Assembly: GCA_030039825.1 (NCBI GenBank)
Contig: JASHUV010000206.1
Coordinates: forward strand, 1 to 6,444
Direction: 5' to 3'
Source of the DNA: Thermoplasmata archaeon
Lineage (GTDB): Archaea > Thermoplasmatota > Thermoplasmata > Lutacidiplasmatales > UBA184
DNA length: 6,444 nucleotides
In this document: positions 1-5,991 of the stretch, piece after piece
Numbering within the stretch: position 1 is the first letter of the stretch
How the letters are laid out: each line of letters begins with the position of its first letter
Made by a program: the position numbers and the translations under genes
Notes under the pieces: model-generated
The model's database searches: none
What the model was told of the DNA's origin: nothing
Seen by the model: the letters and a program-made list of their open reading frames with translations, nothing else

Positions 1-321
1 CGGCGCCGGAGCGGACGCGGGAGCGGGCGAGGAGGCGGGGGAGGCGGTCGGCGCCGGGCGGGGCGTCGGGGAGGTCGTTCCCTTCGCGGCCGCGCCGCCC
101 TTCGCGGCGGCGGCCGTCGAGGCGTGGTGCTCCGCGAGCCGCTTCGTGGCGTGCGCGCGGGTCCACTTCCGCCGGTGGCCGACGCGGCCCAGGTGCAGCT
201 GCTGCTTGCGGCAGGAGGAGGAACAGAACTGGAAGACCGTCCCGTCGCGCTTGACGTAGAGCGTGCCGGTACCCGGTTCGATCTCGCCGGCGCAGAAGGA
301 GCACTGGCGCTTGACGACCAT
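1..321 (-). CDS. rpl24e: 50S ribosomal protein L24e with Ala/Pro-rich C-terminal extension (partial, runs off left edge)
   Basis: Large-subunit ribosomal protein of Archaea and eukaryotes. The minus strand from ATG at 321 begins MVVKRQCSFCAGEIEPGTG and carries the L24e zinc ribbon: C7-x2-C10 and C33-x3-C37, followed by the basic segment HRRKWTRAH (residues 49-57). The start is supported by a GGAGGG Shine-Dalgarno motif (plus 326-331) 4 nt upstream, and the gene follows rps28e by 22 nt, so the two are probably co-transcribed. Archaeal L24e normally ends near residues 55-70. Here the frame stays open to the window edge (107 codons visible). After about residue 60 it becomes low-complexity: first Ala/Lys/Gly, then Ala/Pro/Ser/Thr. 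The stop codon is outside the window, so the tail could be a simple extension or a linker to another domain. Identification of the N-terminal domain is secure; the nature of the tail is not. Confidence 0.93.
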   Translation of the reverse strand, partial: MVVKRQCSFCAGEIEPGTGTLYVKRDGTVFQFCSSSCRKQQLHLGRVGHRRKWTRAHATKRLAEHHASTAAAAKGGAAAKGTTSPTPRPAPTASPASSPAPASAPAP

Positions 322-343
322 CGGACCCTCCCCCTCCCCTCGT

Positions 344-556
344 CTACCGGACGGAGAGCTTGCGGGCCTCGCGGGCCGTCTCGCGCAGGATGAGGACGTC
401 GCCGAGACGGATCGGGCCGGCGACGTTGCGCGTGATGATCTTGCCGCGGTCGCGTCCGGCGAGGACGCGGACCTTGACCTGGGTCGCCTCCCCGGCCATC
501 CCGGTGCGGCCGATGAGCTCGACGACCTCGGCCGGCGAACCCTTCTCCTCGACCAT
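344..556 (-). CDS. rps28e: 30S ribosomal protein S28e
   Basis: Small-subunit ribosomal protein of the S28e family, an OB-fold protein of the archaeal and eukaryotic 30S/40S head. The 70-residue product has the usual family length. It contains the signature stretches [20 protein letters not shown] (residues 9-28) and [20 protein letters not shown] (39-58), then ends in a basic ARKLSVR tail. It is the middle gene of the minus-strand set rpl7ae-rps28e-rpl24e, 31 nt after the rpl7ae stop and 22 nt before rpl24e, a gene order typical of Archaea. The start ATG at 556 is preceded by a G-rich stretch (plus 557-569) that can act as a weak Shine-Dalgarno site. No promoter was seen between it and rpl7ae, so it is read as part of that operon. 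Confidence 0.96.
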   Translation of the reverse strand: MVEEKGSPAEVVELIGRTGMAGEATQVKVRVLAGRDRGKIITRNVAGPIRLGDVLILRETAREARKLSVR

Positions 557-587
557 CCCCTGCCCCCCGAGCGGCCTTCGGCCGGTC

Positions 588-959
588 CTACTTCTTCAGA
601 GCGGGGACGCTCTGGGAGATCTCCTCGAGCAGCCCCTTCCCCTCGCCGGCCTCGACGATCGCGACGCTCGCCGCGGACTTCGTGAGCCCGGCGGACTGGC
701 CGAGCCGCTGCTTCTTCGGGACGTAGACGTACGGGATGCGCTTCTCCTCGCAGAGCATCGGCACGTGGATGAGGATCTCCACGGGGTCGACGTCCTCGGC
801 CATGACGACGAGCTTCGCCTCGGCGCGCTCGCTCGACTTCGTCACCTCGTTCGTGCCCACCCGGAGCTTCCCGGACTCGCTCGCGATCTGCACGAGCTGG
901 AGGGCCTTGTCGGCGAGATCGGCGGGGGTCTCGAACCGGACGTAGATCGGGCGCGCCAT
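588..959 (-). CDS. rpl7ae: 50S ribosomal protein L7Ae (kink-turn RNA-binding protein)
   Basis: L7Ae binds kink-turn RNA. In Archaea it serves in the large ribosomal subunit, in C/D and H/ACA guide RNPs and in RNase P. The 123-residue product begins [12 protein letters not shown], has the K-turn recognition motif GTNEVTK at residues 35-41, the [13 protein letters not shown] core (51-63), [16 protein letters not shown] (65-80) and the distal [16 protein letters not shown] segment (86-101). I place the start at ATG 959 because a GAGGT Shine-Dalgarno motif (plus 967-971) lies 7 nt upstream. An in-frame GTG at 968 would add three residues but overlaps that motif, and family members normally begin at the Met-Ala I use. 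It is first in the operon with rps28e and rpl24e and has its own TATA box at 1033-1038. Its leader has features that may allow autoregulation (see 960-1010). Confidence 0.97.
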   Translation of the reverse strand: MARPIYVRFETPADLADKALQLVQIASESGKLRVGTNEVTKSSERAEAKLVVMAEDVDPVEILIHVPMLCEEKRIPYVYVPKKQRLGQSAGLTKSAASVAIVEAGEGKGLLEEISQSVPALKK

Positions 960-1010
960 TCTTACCACCTCGCGTCAGCGGAACCCGTACGGGGTCCTCG
1001 GCTCACGGGT
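960..1010 (-). promoter_or_regulatory. 5' leader of rpl7ae with hairpin and GUGA/CUGA elements
   Basis: This is the predicted 5' untranslated region of the rpl7ae mRNA, about 50 nt if transcription starts about 25 nt after the TATA box at 1033-1038. In the mRNA sense it holds a hairpin GGACCC-CGUAC-GGGUUC (plus 981-997; six pairs, one of them G-U). The hairpin is flanked by GUGA (plus 1003-1006) upstream and CUGA (plus 975-978) downstream. Those two elements resemble box C and box D of a kink-turn, the ligand of the encoded protein. The outer stem of a canonical kink-turn does not pair well, so this is only a candidate autoregulatory element. The Shine-Dalgarno GAGGT lies just after it. Confidence 0.3.
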
Positions 1011-1032
1011 AGGGGGTCGCTAGGGCGGGGGG

Positions 1033-1038
1033 TATTTA
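1033..1038 (-). promoter_or_regulatory. TATA box for the rpl7ae-rps28e-rpl24e operon
   Basis: On the minus strand this reads CTAAATACC within an otherwise very G/C-rich gap between the tyrS stop (1061) and rpl7ae. The A/T-rich hexamer matches archaeal TATA boxes and would place the transcript start near 1010, giving the ribosomal operon a promoter independent of tyrS. The evidence is composition and position only. Confidence 0.6.
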
Positions 1039-1060
1039 GCGTGCCGGGGCGGGACGGCCG

Positions 1061-2101
1061 TCAGAAGGTGCCGTCGGCGCCGGGAACGCCCTTCAACCGC
1101 TCCCCGGCGGGCGCGAGGATCTCCGTCAGGGCCCGGCCGACGGCGCCCTTGAGATCGGAGGGATGCAGCGCCCCCGAGCGCCACGCCTCGAGGAGCGCGG
1201 CCTCGCTCCCGAACTCCACCGGACCGCCGTGCTCGGCGGCGCGGTCGACCGAGAGCCGGCCCTGCCAGGGCAGGACCACGTGGCGGGCGAGGTCGACGAC
1301 CGGGTTCCCCTCGACCTGCTTCGCGACGCAGAACGCCCGGCGAAGGCGCTCGTCGATCTCCTCCGGTGTCGCGGGGATCGGGATCGCGCTCCCCGGGTCG
1401 GACTTCGACATCTTCGCCGACGGCGCGCCCGAGGCGAGGTCCATCCGCCCGGCGCCGGAGAGGGCGGGGATGAGCGGCGTGTGGATCGCCACCGGGAGCG
1501 GCCAACCGTAGTGGTGGGCGACCTCCCGGGCGAGGACGTGCGCGCGGCGCTGGTCCATCCCGGCGTAGGCGATCTCGACCGGGAGCTCGAAGATGTCGGC
1601 GGCCTGCATCGCCGGGTAGAACAGCTTCGCCGTGTCGAGATCGACCTCCTCCTCGGACCGGCCGAGCACGGTCATCGCCCGGCGCGTCCGGGCGAGGGAG
1701 GTCGCCTTGGCGATCCGCACGACCCGCTCCCAGTACTCCGTCCGGCCGACGAGCTCGCTCGCCCAGCGGTACGTCGTCCTCGCCGGATCGACGCCGAGCG
1801 CGCCGAACGCCGCCTCCATGTACCGCCCGGCGGCCCGGATCCGATCGAGCGAGCCGCCGAGCTTGTCGTTGATCCAGGCGTGCCAGTCGGCCAGGAAGAC
1901 CGTGAGCTCGCAGCCCGCCTCGAGGAGCGAGCGCATCGTGCGCGCGCAGACGAGATGGCCCACGGTGAGCCGCCCGGACGGCTCGAAGCCGATGTACGCC
2001 CGGGGGTGGTCGTTCGTGGCGAAGAGCCGGGTGAGCTCCTCCGGCGTCAGGACCTCGGTCGCGAAGCGGCCCGCGATCGCCGCCCGCTCCGTCCCGTCCA
2101 T
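1061..2101 (-). CDS. tyrS: Tyrosyl-tRNA synthetase (archaeal/eukaryotic type)
   Basis: Class I aminoacyl-tRNA synthetase that activates tyrosine with ATP and charges tRNA-Tyr in the cytoplasm. The product is 346 residues, somewhat longer than the short archaeal TyrRS (about 310). AYIGFEPSG (35-43) carries the Tyr that contacts the substrate hydroxyl (Y36). VGHL (47-50) is the HIGH-type motif. FYPAMQAADI (161-170) and GMDQRR (181-186) supply Y162, Q166, D169 and Q184, equivalent to the tyrosine pocket of the Methanocaldococcus enzyme. KMSKS is intact at 230-234. LHPSDLKGAVGRAL near the C-terminus also matches the family. The start at 2101 gives the expected short N-terminal helix before the Rossmann fold. 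The frame stays open far upstream, but that is antisense to the next gene. No Shine-Dalgarno motif precedes the ATG, and a TATA box 24-29 nt upstream points to leaderless translation. Confidence 0.96.
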   Translation of the reverse strand: MDGTERAAIAGRFATEVLTPEELTRLFATNDHPRAYIGFEPSGRLTVGHLVCARTMRSLLEAGCELTVFLADWHAWINDKLGGSLDRIRAAGRYMEAAFGALGVDPARTTYRWASELVGRTEYWERVVRIAKATSLARTRRAMTVLGRSEEEVDLDTAKLFYPAMQAADIFELPVEIAYAGMDQRRAHVLAREVAHHYGWPLPVAIHTPLIPALSGAGRMDLASGAPSAKMSKSDPGSAIPIPATPEEIDERLRRAFCVAKQVEGNPVVDLARHVVLPWQGRLSVDRAAEHGGPVEFGSEAALLEAWRSGALHPSDLKGAVGRALTEILAPAGERLKGVPGADGTF

Positions 2102-2124
2102 GGCGCCCCGACGAACGTCCCGCC

Positions 2125-2130
2125 TATTTA
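2125..2130 (-). promoter_or_regulatory. TATA box of tyrS (predicted leaderless transcript)
   Basis: The minus strand reads CCTAAATAGGC here, an A/T-rich hexamer isolated in G/C-rich sequence. It lies 24-29 nt before the tyrS ATG at 2101, the normal distance from TATA box to transcript start in Archaea, so the mRNA should begin at or next to the start codon. The hexamer is centred in a short dyad GCCTA-TT-TAGGC (2122-2133), so it might also serve transcription toward the plus-strand gene at 2211. Confidence 0.6.
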
Positions 2131-2155
2131 GGCCGCGACGGCCGTCGGCGGCTCC

Positions 2156-2203
2156 ATGGTAACGGCTATGTCCCACGGGCCGGTTATCGGGCCCCGGGAC
2201 TGA
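2156..2203 (+). other. Possible 15-codon leader ORF upstream of the coiled-coil KaiC-like gene
   Basis: An ATG at 2156 opens a frame of 15 codons (MVTAMSHGPVIGPRD) whose TGA stop at 2201-2203 overlaps the Shine-Dalgarno sequence of the gene at 2211. If the dyad-symmetric TATA element at 2125-2130 also acts on the plus strand, transcription would start near 2152-2156 and this ATG would be at or close to the 5' end. Stop placement inside the ribosome binding site would suit translational coupling. A frame this short can easily arise by chance, and no homology is recognised. Confidence 0.2.
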
Positions 2204-2208
2204 GGAGG
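2202..2208 (+). promoter_or_regulatory. Ribosome binding site of the coiled-coil KaiC-like gene
   Basis: GAGGAGG immediately before the ATG at 2211 is a strong match to the anti-Shine-Dalgarno sequence, although the spacing is short (2-5 nt depending on register). It fixes the start at 2211, and the helix-hairpin-helix-like domain begins only about 16 residues later. Confidence 0.65.
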
Positions 2209-2210
2209 GG

Positions 2211-4445
2211 ATGGAGGACCCGCCGGAAGAGGCCCCAGCCCAGAACCCCGCCGACCCGGAGCTCGTCGACCGGCTGGGCCGCGAGCTCGGGATCGGCCCG
2301 GAGAGCGCTCGCCGCCTCGTCGCCGCCGGGTTCACCGACGCCGCCGCCGTGCGGGGCGCCTCCCCGGACGATCTCCTCAAGGCCGGCCTCACCCCCGAGG
2401 AGGTCGACCACCTGAGGGCCCCCGCGGCGGACGCCGCGGGCGCGTCGTCCGACGACGAGGCCGTCGGGGAACGCATGCTGAGCTCGGTGCGCGCGAAGGG
2501 GCCCCCGTCGCGCCGCCGCCGCCCCGCCGCCGCGGGCCGCTCGTCGACGGAGGTCGTCAAGCGGTGGGTCGACGGCGACGAGGGCGCCATGGAGGCGTGG
2601 ATCCGGTCCGCCCCGACGATGGGCAGCTCCGTGGCGGAACCCCCCCCGCCGACGACCCGGGCGGAGCTCGCGCCCCCGGCCCCCGGCGCGGAGAACCCCG
2701 AGGGTCCGACGGTCCCCGGACCGATCGCGCCGGCCCCGGACCTCGCCCTCGGCACCGAGATCCCGGCGATGCTCCTCGACCGCGAGCAGGCCGTCATCGG
2801 CTGGCTGACCGAGCTGCTCGACCGGGCGAGGACCGACCGCTTCGACCCCGCCTCCCTCCTCACCGAGCTCCAGGGCCTCCAGCGCCAGCTCTTCGAGGAG
2901 CGCGCGCGGCGGGCGAAGATCGAGGAGGAGGCCGAGCAGGTCAAGCGCGGCTCCGTCGCCGTCATCAAGTACGTCCGGGCCCGGGAGGCGGCGACGCGCG
3001 AGCAGGCGCTCCGGGAGCGCGACGCGGAGATCGCCGCGCTCAAGCTGCAGCTCCTGCCGAGCGGGGACGGCGGGAAGGGGCCCGCCTCCCCGGCGATCGC
3101 CGCCGAGACGGAGGCCCGGCTGAGGACGGAGTTCGCGGAACGGGAGGCCGGTCAGGCCGAGAAGGAGACCGAGCTCCGCCAGCGTCTCGCCAGGGCCGAC
3201 GCCGAGCTCCGCGAGCTGAGGGGCGAGGCCGGGAACCTCAAGGCCCGGGCCGCGCTCCTGCAGGAGCAGGAGAGGACCCTCCCCGAGGTCGTCGCCGCGA
3301 AGCTCCGGGAGCTCGACAACCGCGAGAAGGAGATCGCGACGCGCGAGGGCGACCTGCGCGCGAAGTTCGACGAGATCAAGGCCGCCGCCGACCAGCTCGA
3401 GCGCCAGAAGGAGCCGATGCGCTTCAAGGAGAAGCAGCTCGGCCAGTGGGAGGTCCAGCTGAGGACGCTCAAGCAGACGCTCGAGGTCGAGGCGCGGACG
3501 GTCGAGCGGGCCCGCTTCGAGGTCGAGCAGTCCGGCGGGACGAACCCGGTCGAGCGCCAGCGTCTCGACGACCTGAAGAACGAGATCACGAAGCGCGAGG
3601 AGGCGCTCGCCTCGCGCGAGTCGCTCCTCAAGGAGCAGATCCAGGACCTTCAGAGCCGCGCGGTCGCCCAGGGCGCCGAGGAGATGCACGCCGCGGCGAC
3701 CGCCGACGCGCGGGAGACGCGCCAGTCGACCGGCGTCCGCCGGCTCGACGACCTCCTCTTCGGCGGGCTCCCGAGCGGCGCTCAGGTCCTCGTGAGCGGG
3801 CCCGCCCACACGGGGAAGGAGCTCCTCGCGCGCCTCTTCGTCGCCGAGGGGCTGCGCCGGGGGATCCCGGCGATCTGGGTCGTCGCCGACAAGACGTTCA
3901 CCCAGGTCCGCGAGGAGATGGTCCAGCTCCTGCCGAGCTACCGCGAGCTCGAGGGACGGGGCCTCGTCCGCTACGTCGACCTCTACTCGCGCAGCCTCGG
4001 CGTCACGCAGAGCGAGCCCGGGGTGCGCCTCTTCCAGACGACCGACCGCGGTGTCCTCGACCAGCTCACCCAGACCGTCAACTCCTACAGCCAGGAGCTC
4101 AAGGAGAAGGCGCCGACCTACCGGCTCGTCTTCGAGTCGGTGTCGACCGTCACCGCCTACCTCGACACGGCGGCGATGTTCCGCTTCCTCCAGCCGTTCA
4201 CGGGCCGGCGGAAGCTCGACGGCGCCGCCGGCTACTACCTCCTCGAGACCGGCATGCACACCGAGTCGGACCTCGAGACCCTCGAGCACATGGTCGACGG
4301 CTCGATCAACCTCAAGGTCGAGCAGCTGAAGACGTTCCTCTCGGTCCGGGGCGTCTCCGACGTCCAGTCGCGGGCGTGGGTCGGCTACACGTTCACGAAG
4401 CGGGCGTTCTCGCTCGGCTCCTTCTCGCTCGACCACATCCGGTAG
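2211..4445 (+). CDS. Coiled-coil protein with N-terminal HhH-like domain and C-terminal degenerate KaiC/RAD55-like domain
   Basis: A 744-residue predicted cytoplasmic protein; its function is not known to me. Residues about 16-69 (DRLGRELGIGPESARRLVAA and onward) resemble the helix-hairpin-helix unit at the N-terminus of RadA/Rad51. Residues about 75-190 are Pro/Ala/Arg-rich and likely disordered. About 214-497 is long charged heptad-rich coiled coil, broken near 283-297 and 440-448. From about 505 a RecA-superfamily KaiC/RAD55-type domain begins with TGVRRLDDLLFGGLPSGAQV (507-526). It is probably noncanonical: the P-loop reads GPAHTGKE (530-537), with Glu in place of the Ser/Thr that binds Mg; the strand corresponding to KaiC's FEE is VVADKT; and the Walker B-like strand YRLVFES (637-643) has Glu for Asp. 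It could therefore bind nucleotide without hydrolysing it, or act as a scaffold. It lies divergent from tyrS and convergent with the next gene, so there is no operon partner to indicate its role. Confidence 0.85.
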   Translation: MEDPPEEAPAQNPADPELVDRLGRELGIGPESARRLVAAGFTDAAAVRGASPDDLLKAGLTPEEVDHLRAPAADAAGASSDDEAVGERMLSSVRAKGPPSRRRRPAAAGRSSTEVVKRWVDGDEGAMEAWIRSAPTMGSSVAEPPPPTTRAELAPPAPGAENPEGPTVPGPIAPAPDLALGTEIPAMLLDREQAVIGWLTELLDRARTDRFDPASLLTELQGLQRQLFEERARRAKIEEEAEQVKRGSVAVIKYVRAREAATREQALRERDAEIAALKLQLLPSGDGGKGPASPAIAAETEARLRTEFAEREAGQAEKETELRQRLARADAELRELRGEAGNLKARAALLQEQERTLPEVVAAKLRELDNREKEIATREGDLRAKFDEIKAAADQLERQKEPMRFKEKQLGQWEVQLRTLKQTLEVEARTVERARFEVEQSGGTNPVERQRLDDLKNEITKREEALASRESLLKEQIQDLQSRAVAQGAEEMHAAATADARETRQSTGVRRLDDLLFGGLPSGAQVLVSGPAHTGKELLARLFVAEGLRRGIPAIWVVADKTFTQVREEMVQLLPSYRELEGRGLVRYVDLYSRSLGVTQSEPGVRLFQTTDRGVLDQLTQTVNSYSQELKEKAPTYRLVFESVSTVTAYLDTAAMFRFLQPFTGRRKLDGAAGYYLLETGMHTESDLETLEHMVDGSINLKVEQLKTFLSVRGVSDVQSRAWVGYTFTKRAFSLGSFSLDHIR

Positions 4446-4472
4446 GGACGGCGCTCGCCGCCCTCCGACGGC

Positions 4473-5861
4473 CTAGGTGAACGACGCGATCAGGAGGCCG
4501 GTGTCGTGCGACGGGGCGGTGATCTCGACCTCGTCGAAGCTCCCGCCGTAGCCCCCCGGGACCGTCGTGAGGTCGACGACCATGCCGGCCGTCAGGACCA
4601 CCGTCGGCCCCGTCGTCCCCGCGCAGACGCTCCCGAAGATCGGCGTCGCCGAGTAGGTCGAGTTCGTGAGCCCGAAGTCGAGCCCGCAGCCGGACGCGGC
4701 GTCGAGCTCCCAACTGTCGAAGTGCGTGGTGTCGTTCGCGCCGGCCGTCGTGTTGAACACGTCGATGTCGAGGTCGCCGATCGTGATCCCGCCCGACGCG
4801 GACTGGACGGTGAACGTCCAGTCGTCGTCGGACCCCAGGGTGGCGCTCGAGATGCCGAGGACCGAGCCCAGGGCGGGGCAGTCGACGCAGCCCGCCGTGC
4901 TCGATCCCGAGCCGCCGGTCGGCGTGCTCGTGAGGGTGTAGTTGGAGCAGTTGGTGGATCCCGCCGTCGGCGTCGCGAGGACGGATCCGGTCGCCTCGGA
5001 GACCGAGGTGTTGAACTCGTAGTAGGTCGTCCCGGACGCCGGCGAGCCGGTGACGGGGCAGGTGGCGTAGGCGACGTCCCAGACCGCCGTCAGGCCGAGG
5101 GTCCCCGGGAGCGCCGCCATGACGAGCGACCCGCCGGGGTGGGCGGAGGCGAACGACGACCCGCCATCGTTCCACGCCGCCGCCACGGCGACCGAGCTGT
5201 CGACGATCCCGTTCGCGAGCCCCCCCAGGTAGGAGGTGATCGTCGCGCAGTCCGCGCCGGAGAACGTCTCCCAGATGGTCGCCTGCCCCGACATGACCCC
5301 GACGAGGAGGATCGTGCCCGAGGTCTCGTACATCGCGAAGATCCAGGCCGGCGCCGCGCCGGCCCCGAGGTTCCCGGAGTAGGACGGGACGACGACCGTC
5401 GTGCTGAGGCCGCTCGCGAACGCCCCGTTGCAGGCGAGGAGGCCGTCGCTGAAGGAGTCGGTGGGGAAGTCGGTCGTGAGGTCGATCGTCGCCGGCGAGG
5501 AGAGGTCGATCCCGGCCGCGTAGAAGACGTCCCAGGGCCCCGCGCCGGCGGAGGAGGCGGTCGAGTTCGCCGCCGCGCGGGCCTCGGTGTAGGTGTCGGC
5601 GCCGTTCGTCCCGCTGCCGGCCGTCGAGGTCTTGTGGAACGGCCCGACGCCGACGAGGGCGAGCGCCGCCACGACGACGATCACCACCACCACCACGGCG
5701 GCGATCGCGGCGAGCATCCTCCCGCGGCCCGCCGTCGGCGCCGGCCCGGGCACGGCCGGGGCGGCCATCGGCGCCCCTCCCGGAGCGGGGGCCCCCTCCA
5801 TCGGCGGGACCGCCGGATCGGTCGGGTAGGTCGGAGCCTCGGGCGCCGGCTCGTCGGACAT
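4473..5861 (-). CDS. Single-pass membrane-anchored, Cys-containing extracellular protein of unknown function
   Basis: A 462-residue protein I do not recognise. Residues 1-45 are acidic, then Pro/Ala/Gly-rich and probably cytoplasmic. R46 and R48 precede a strongly hydrophobic Val/Ala helix at about 49-73, fitting an N-in signal anchor with the rest outside. The exterior (74-462) is Ser/Thr/Gly/Ala-rich and probably beta-rich. It has seven N-glycosylation sequons (N99, N284, N304, N307, N370, N376, N400) and eight cysteines (144, 205, 268, 305, 325, 328, 392, 413) that may form disulfides. A Thr/Gly/Ser linker (311-323) ending in CVDC (325-328) divides the exterior into two parts of roughly 235 and 135 residues. 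The ATG at 5861 has GAGGT (plus 5869-5873) 7 nt upstream and a TATA box at 5929-5936. No class III pilin-like signal or lipobox is visible. It converges on the coiled-coil gene with 27 nt between stops. Confidence 0.85.
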   Translation of the reverse strand: MSDEPAPEAPTYPTDPAVPPMEGAPAPGGAPMAAPAVPGPAPTAGRGRMLAAIAAVVVVVIVVVAALALVGVGPFHKTSTAGSGTNGADTYTEARAAANSTASSAGAGPWDVFYAAGIDLSSPATIDLTTDFPTDSFSDGLLACNGAFASGLSTTVVVPSYSGNLGAGAAPAWIFAMYETSGTILLVGVMSGQATIWETFSGADCATITSYLGGLANGIVDSSVAVAAAWNDGGSSFASAHPGGSLVMAALPGTLGLTAVWDVAYATCPVTGSPASGTTYYEFNTSVSEATGSVLATPTAGSTNCSNYTLTSTPTGGSGSSTAGCVDCPALGSVLGISSATLGSDDDWTFTVQSASGGITIGDLDIDVFNTTAGANDTTHFDSWELDAASGCGLDFGLTNSTYSATPIFGSVCAGTTGPTVVLTAGMVVDLTTVPGGYGGSFDEVEITAPSHDTGLLIASFT

Positions 5862-5928
5862 CCGCGGAACCTCGGGTCCCCCGGGGCCGGGCCCGGCACC
5901 GGAGGCGTCCGGGGTCGAAGGCCGTCGG

Positions 5929-5936
5929 ATATTAAA
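5929..5936 (-). promoter_or_regulatory. TATA box of the surface-protein gene
   Basis: On the minus strand this is GTTTAATATCC, one of the few A/T-rich octamers in the region. It would start transcription near 5907, leaving a leader of about 46 nt that contains the GAGGT ribosome binding site. It is divergent from the SRP RNA promoter about 30 bp away. Confidence 0.6.
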
Positions 5937-5963
5937 CGGGGGAGAGACGCGGCGCGACGCACG

Positions 5964-5970
5964 TTAAATA
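5964..5970 (+). promoter_or_regulatory. TATA box of the SRP RNA gene
   Basis: TTAAATA, in the context CACGTTAAATACG, ends 22 nt and begins 28 nt before 5992. That is where the first base of SRP helix 1 falls by independent secondary-structure reasoning. Agreement of the two predictions makes this the best supported promoter in the window. Confidence 0.75.
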
Positions 5971-5977
5971 CGCTCGG

Positions 5978-5989
5978 CCCGTCGACGGG
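5978..5989 (+). repeat. 12-bp perfect palindrome between TATA box and SRP RNA start
   Basis: CCCGTCGACGGG is a perfect inverted repeat centred in the stretch between the TATA box (5964-5970) and the predicted transcript start at 5992. Its position would suit a binding site for a dimeric regulator blocking polymerase, but GC-rich palindromes also arise by chance. No second copy was noticed in the window. Confidence 0.4.
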
Positions 5990-5991
5990 GC

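Noticed and set aside
959..968. GTG start for rpl7ae at 968
   Set aside because: It would lie inside the GAGGTGG ribosome binding site and add three residues not typical of the family.
360..1511. 383-codon plus-strand frame spanning the ribosomal genes and tyrS 3' end
   Set aside because: Antisense to three securely identified genes, with no domain and a compositionally biased translation.
1163..2131. 322-codon plus-strand frame opposite tyrS
   Set aside because: Arg/Glu/Gly/Leu-rich shadow of the tyrS coding strand with no plausible start signal.
2183..2189. GTTATCG as a TATA box for the gene at 2211
   Set aside because: Too short and G/C-flanked; the element at 2125-2130 is a better candidate and a clear Shine-Dalgarno site implies a leader.
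2102..3043. N-terminal extension of the tyrS frame by more than 300 codons
   Set aside because: The added sequence is Ser/Arg/Ala low complexity antisense to another gene. ATG 2101 gives the normal TyrRS N-terminus and has a TATA box at leaderless distance.
2184..4436. 750-codon minus-strand open frame opposite the KaiC-like gene
   Set aside because: Its translation is Arg/Leu/Glu/Gly-rich low complexity with no recognisable domain. It mirrors the plus-strand coiled-coil gene, which has coherent domains and a ribosome binding site.
4446..4472. Possible terminator between the convergent genes
   Set aside because: Only a very short GC inverted repeat (4450-4459) and no T-rich tract on either strand; not enough to call.
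2564..4480. 638-codon plus-strand frame overlapping the KaiC-like gene in another phase
   Set aside because: Almost purely Arg/Gly/Ala/Pro with no ribosome binding site; a by-product of G/C-rich codon positions.
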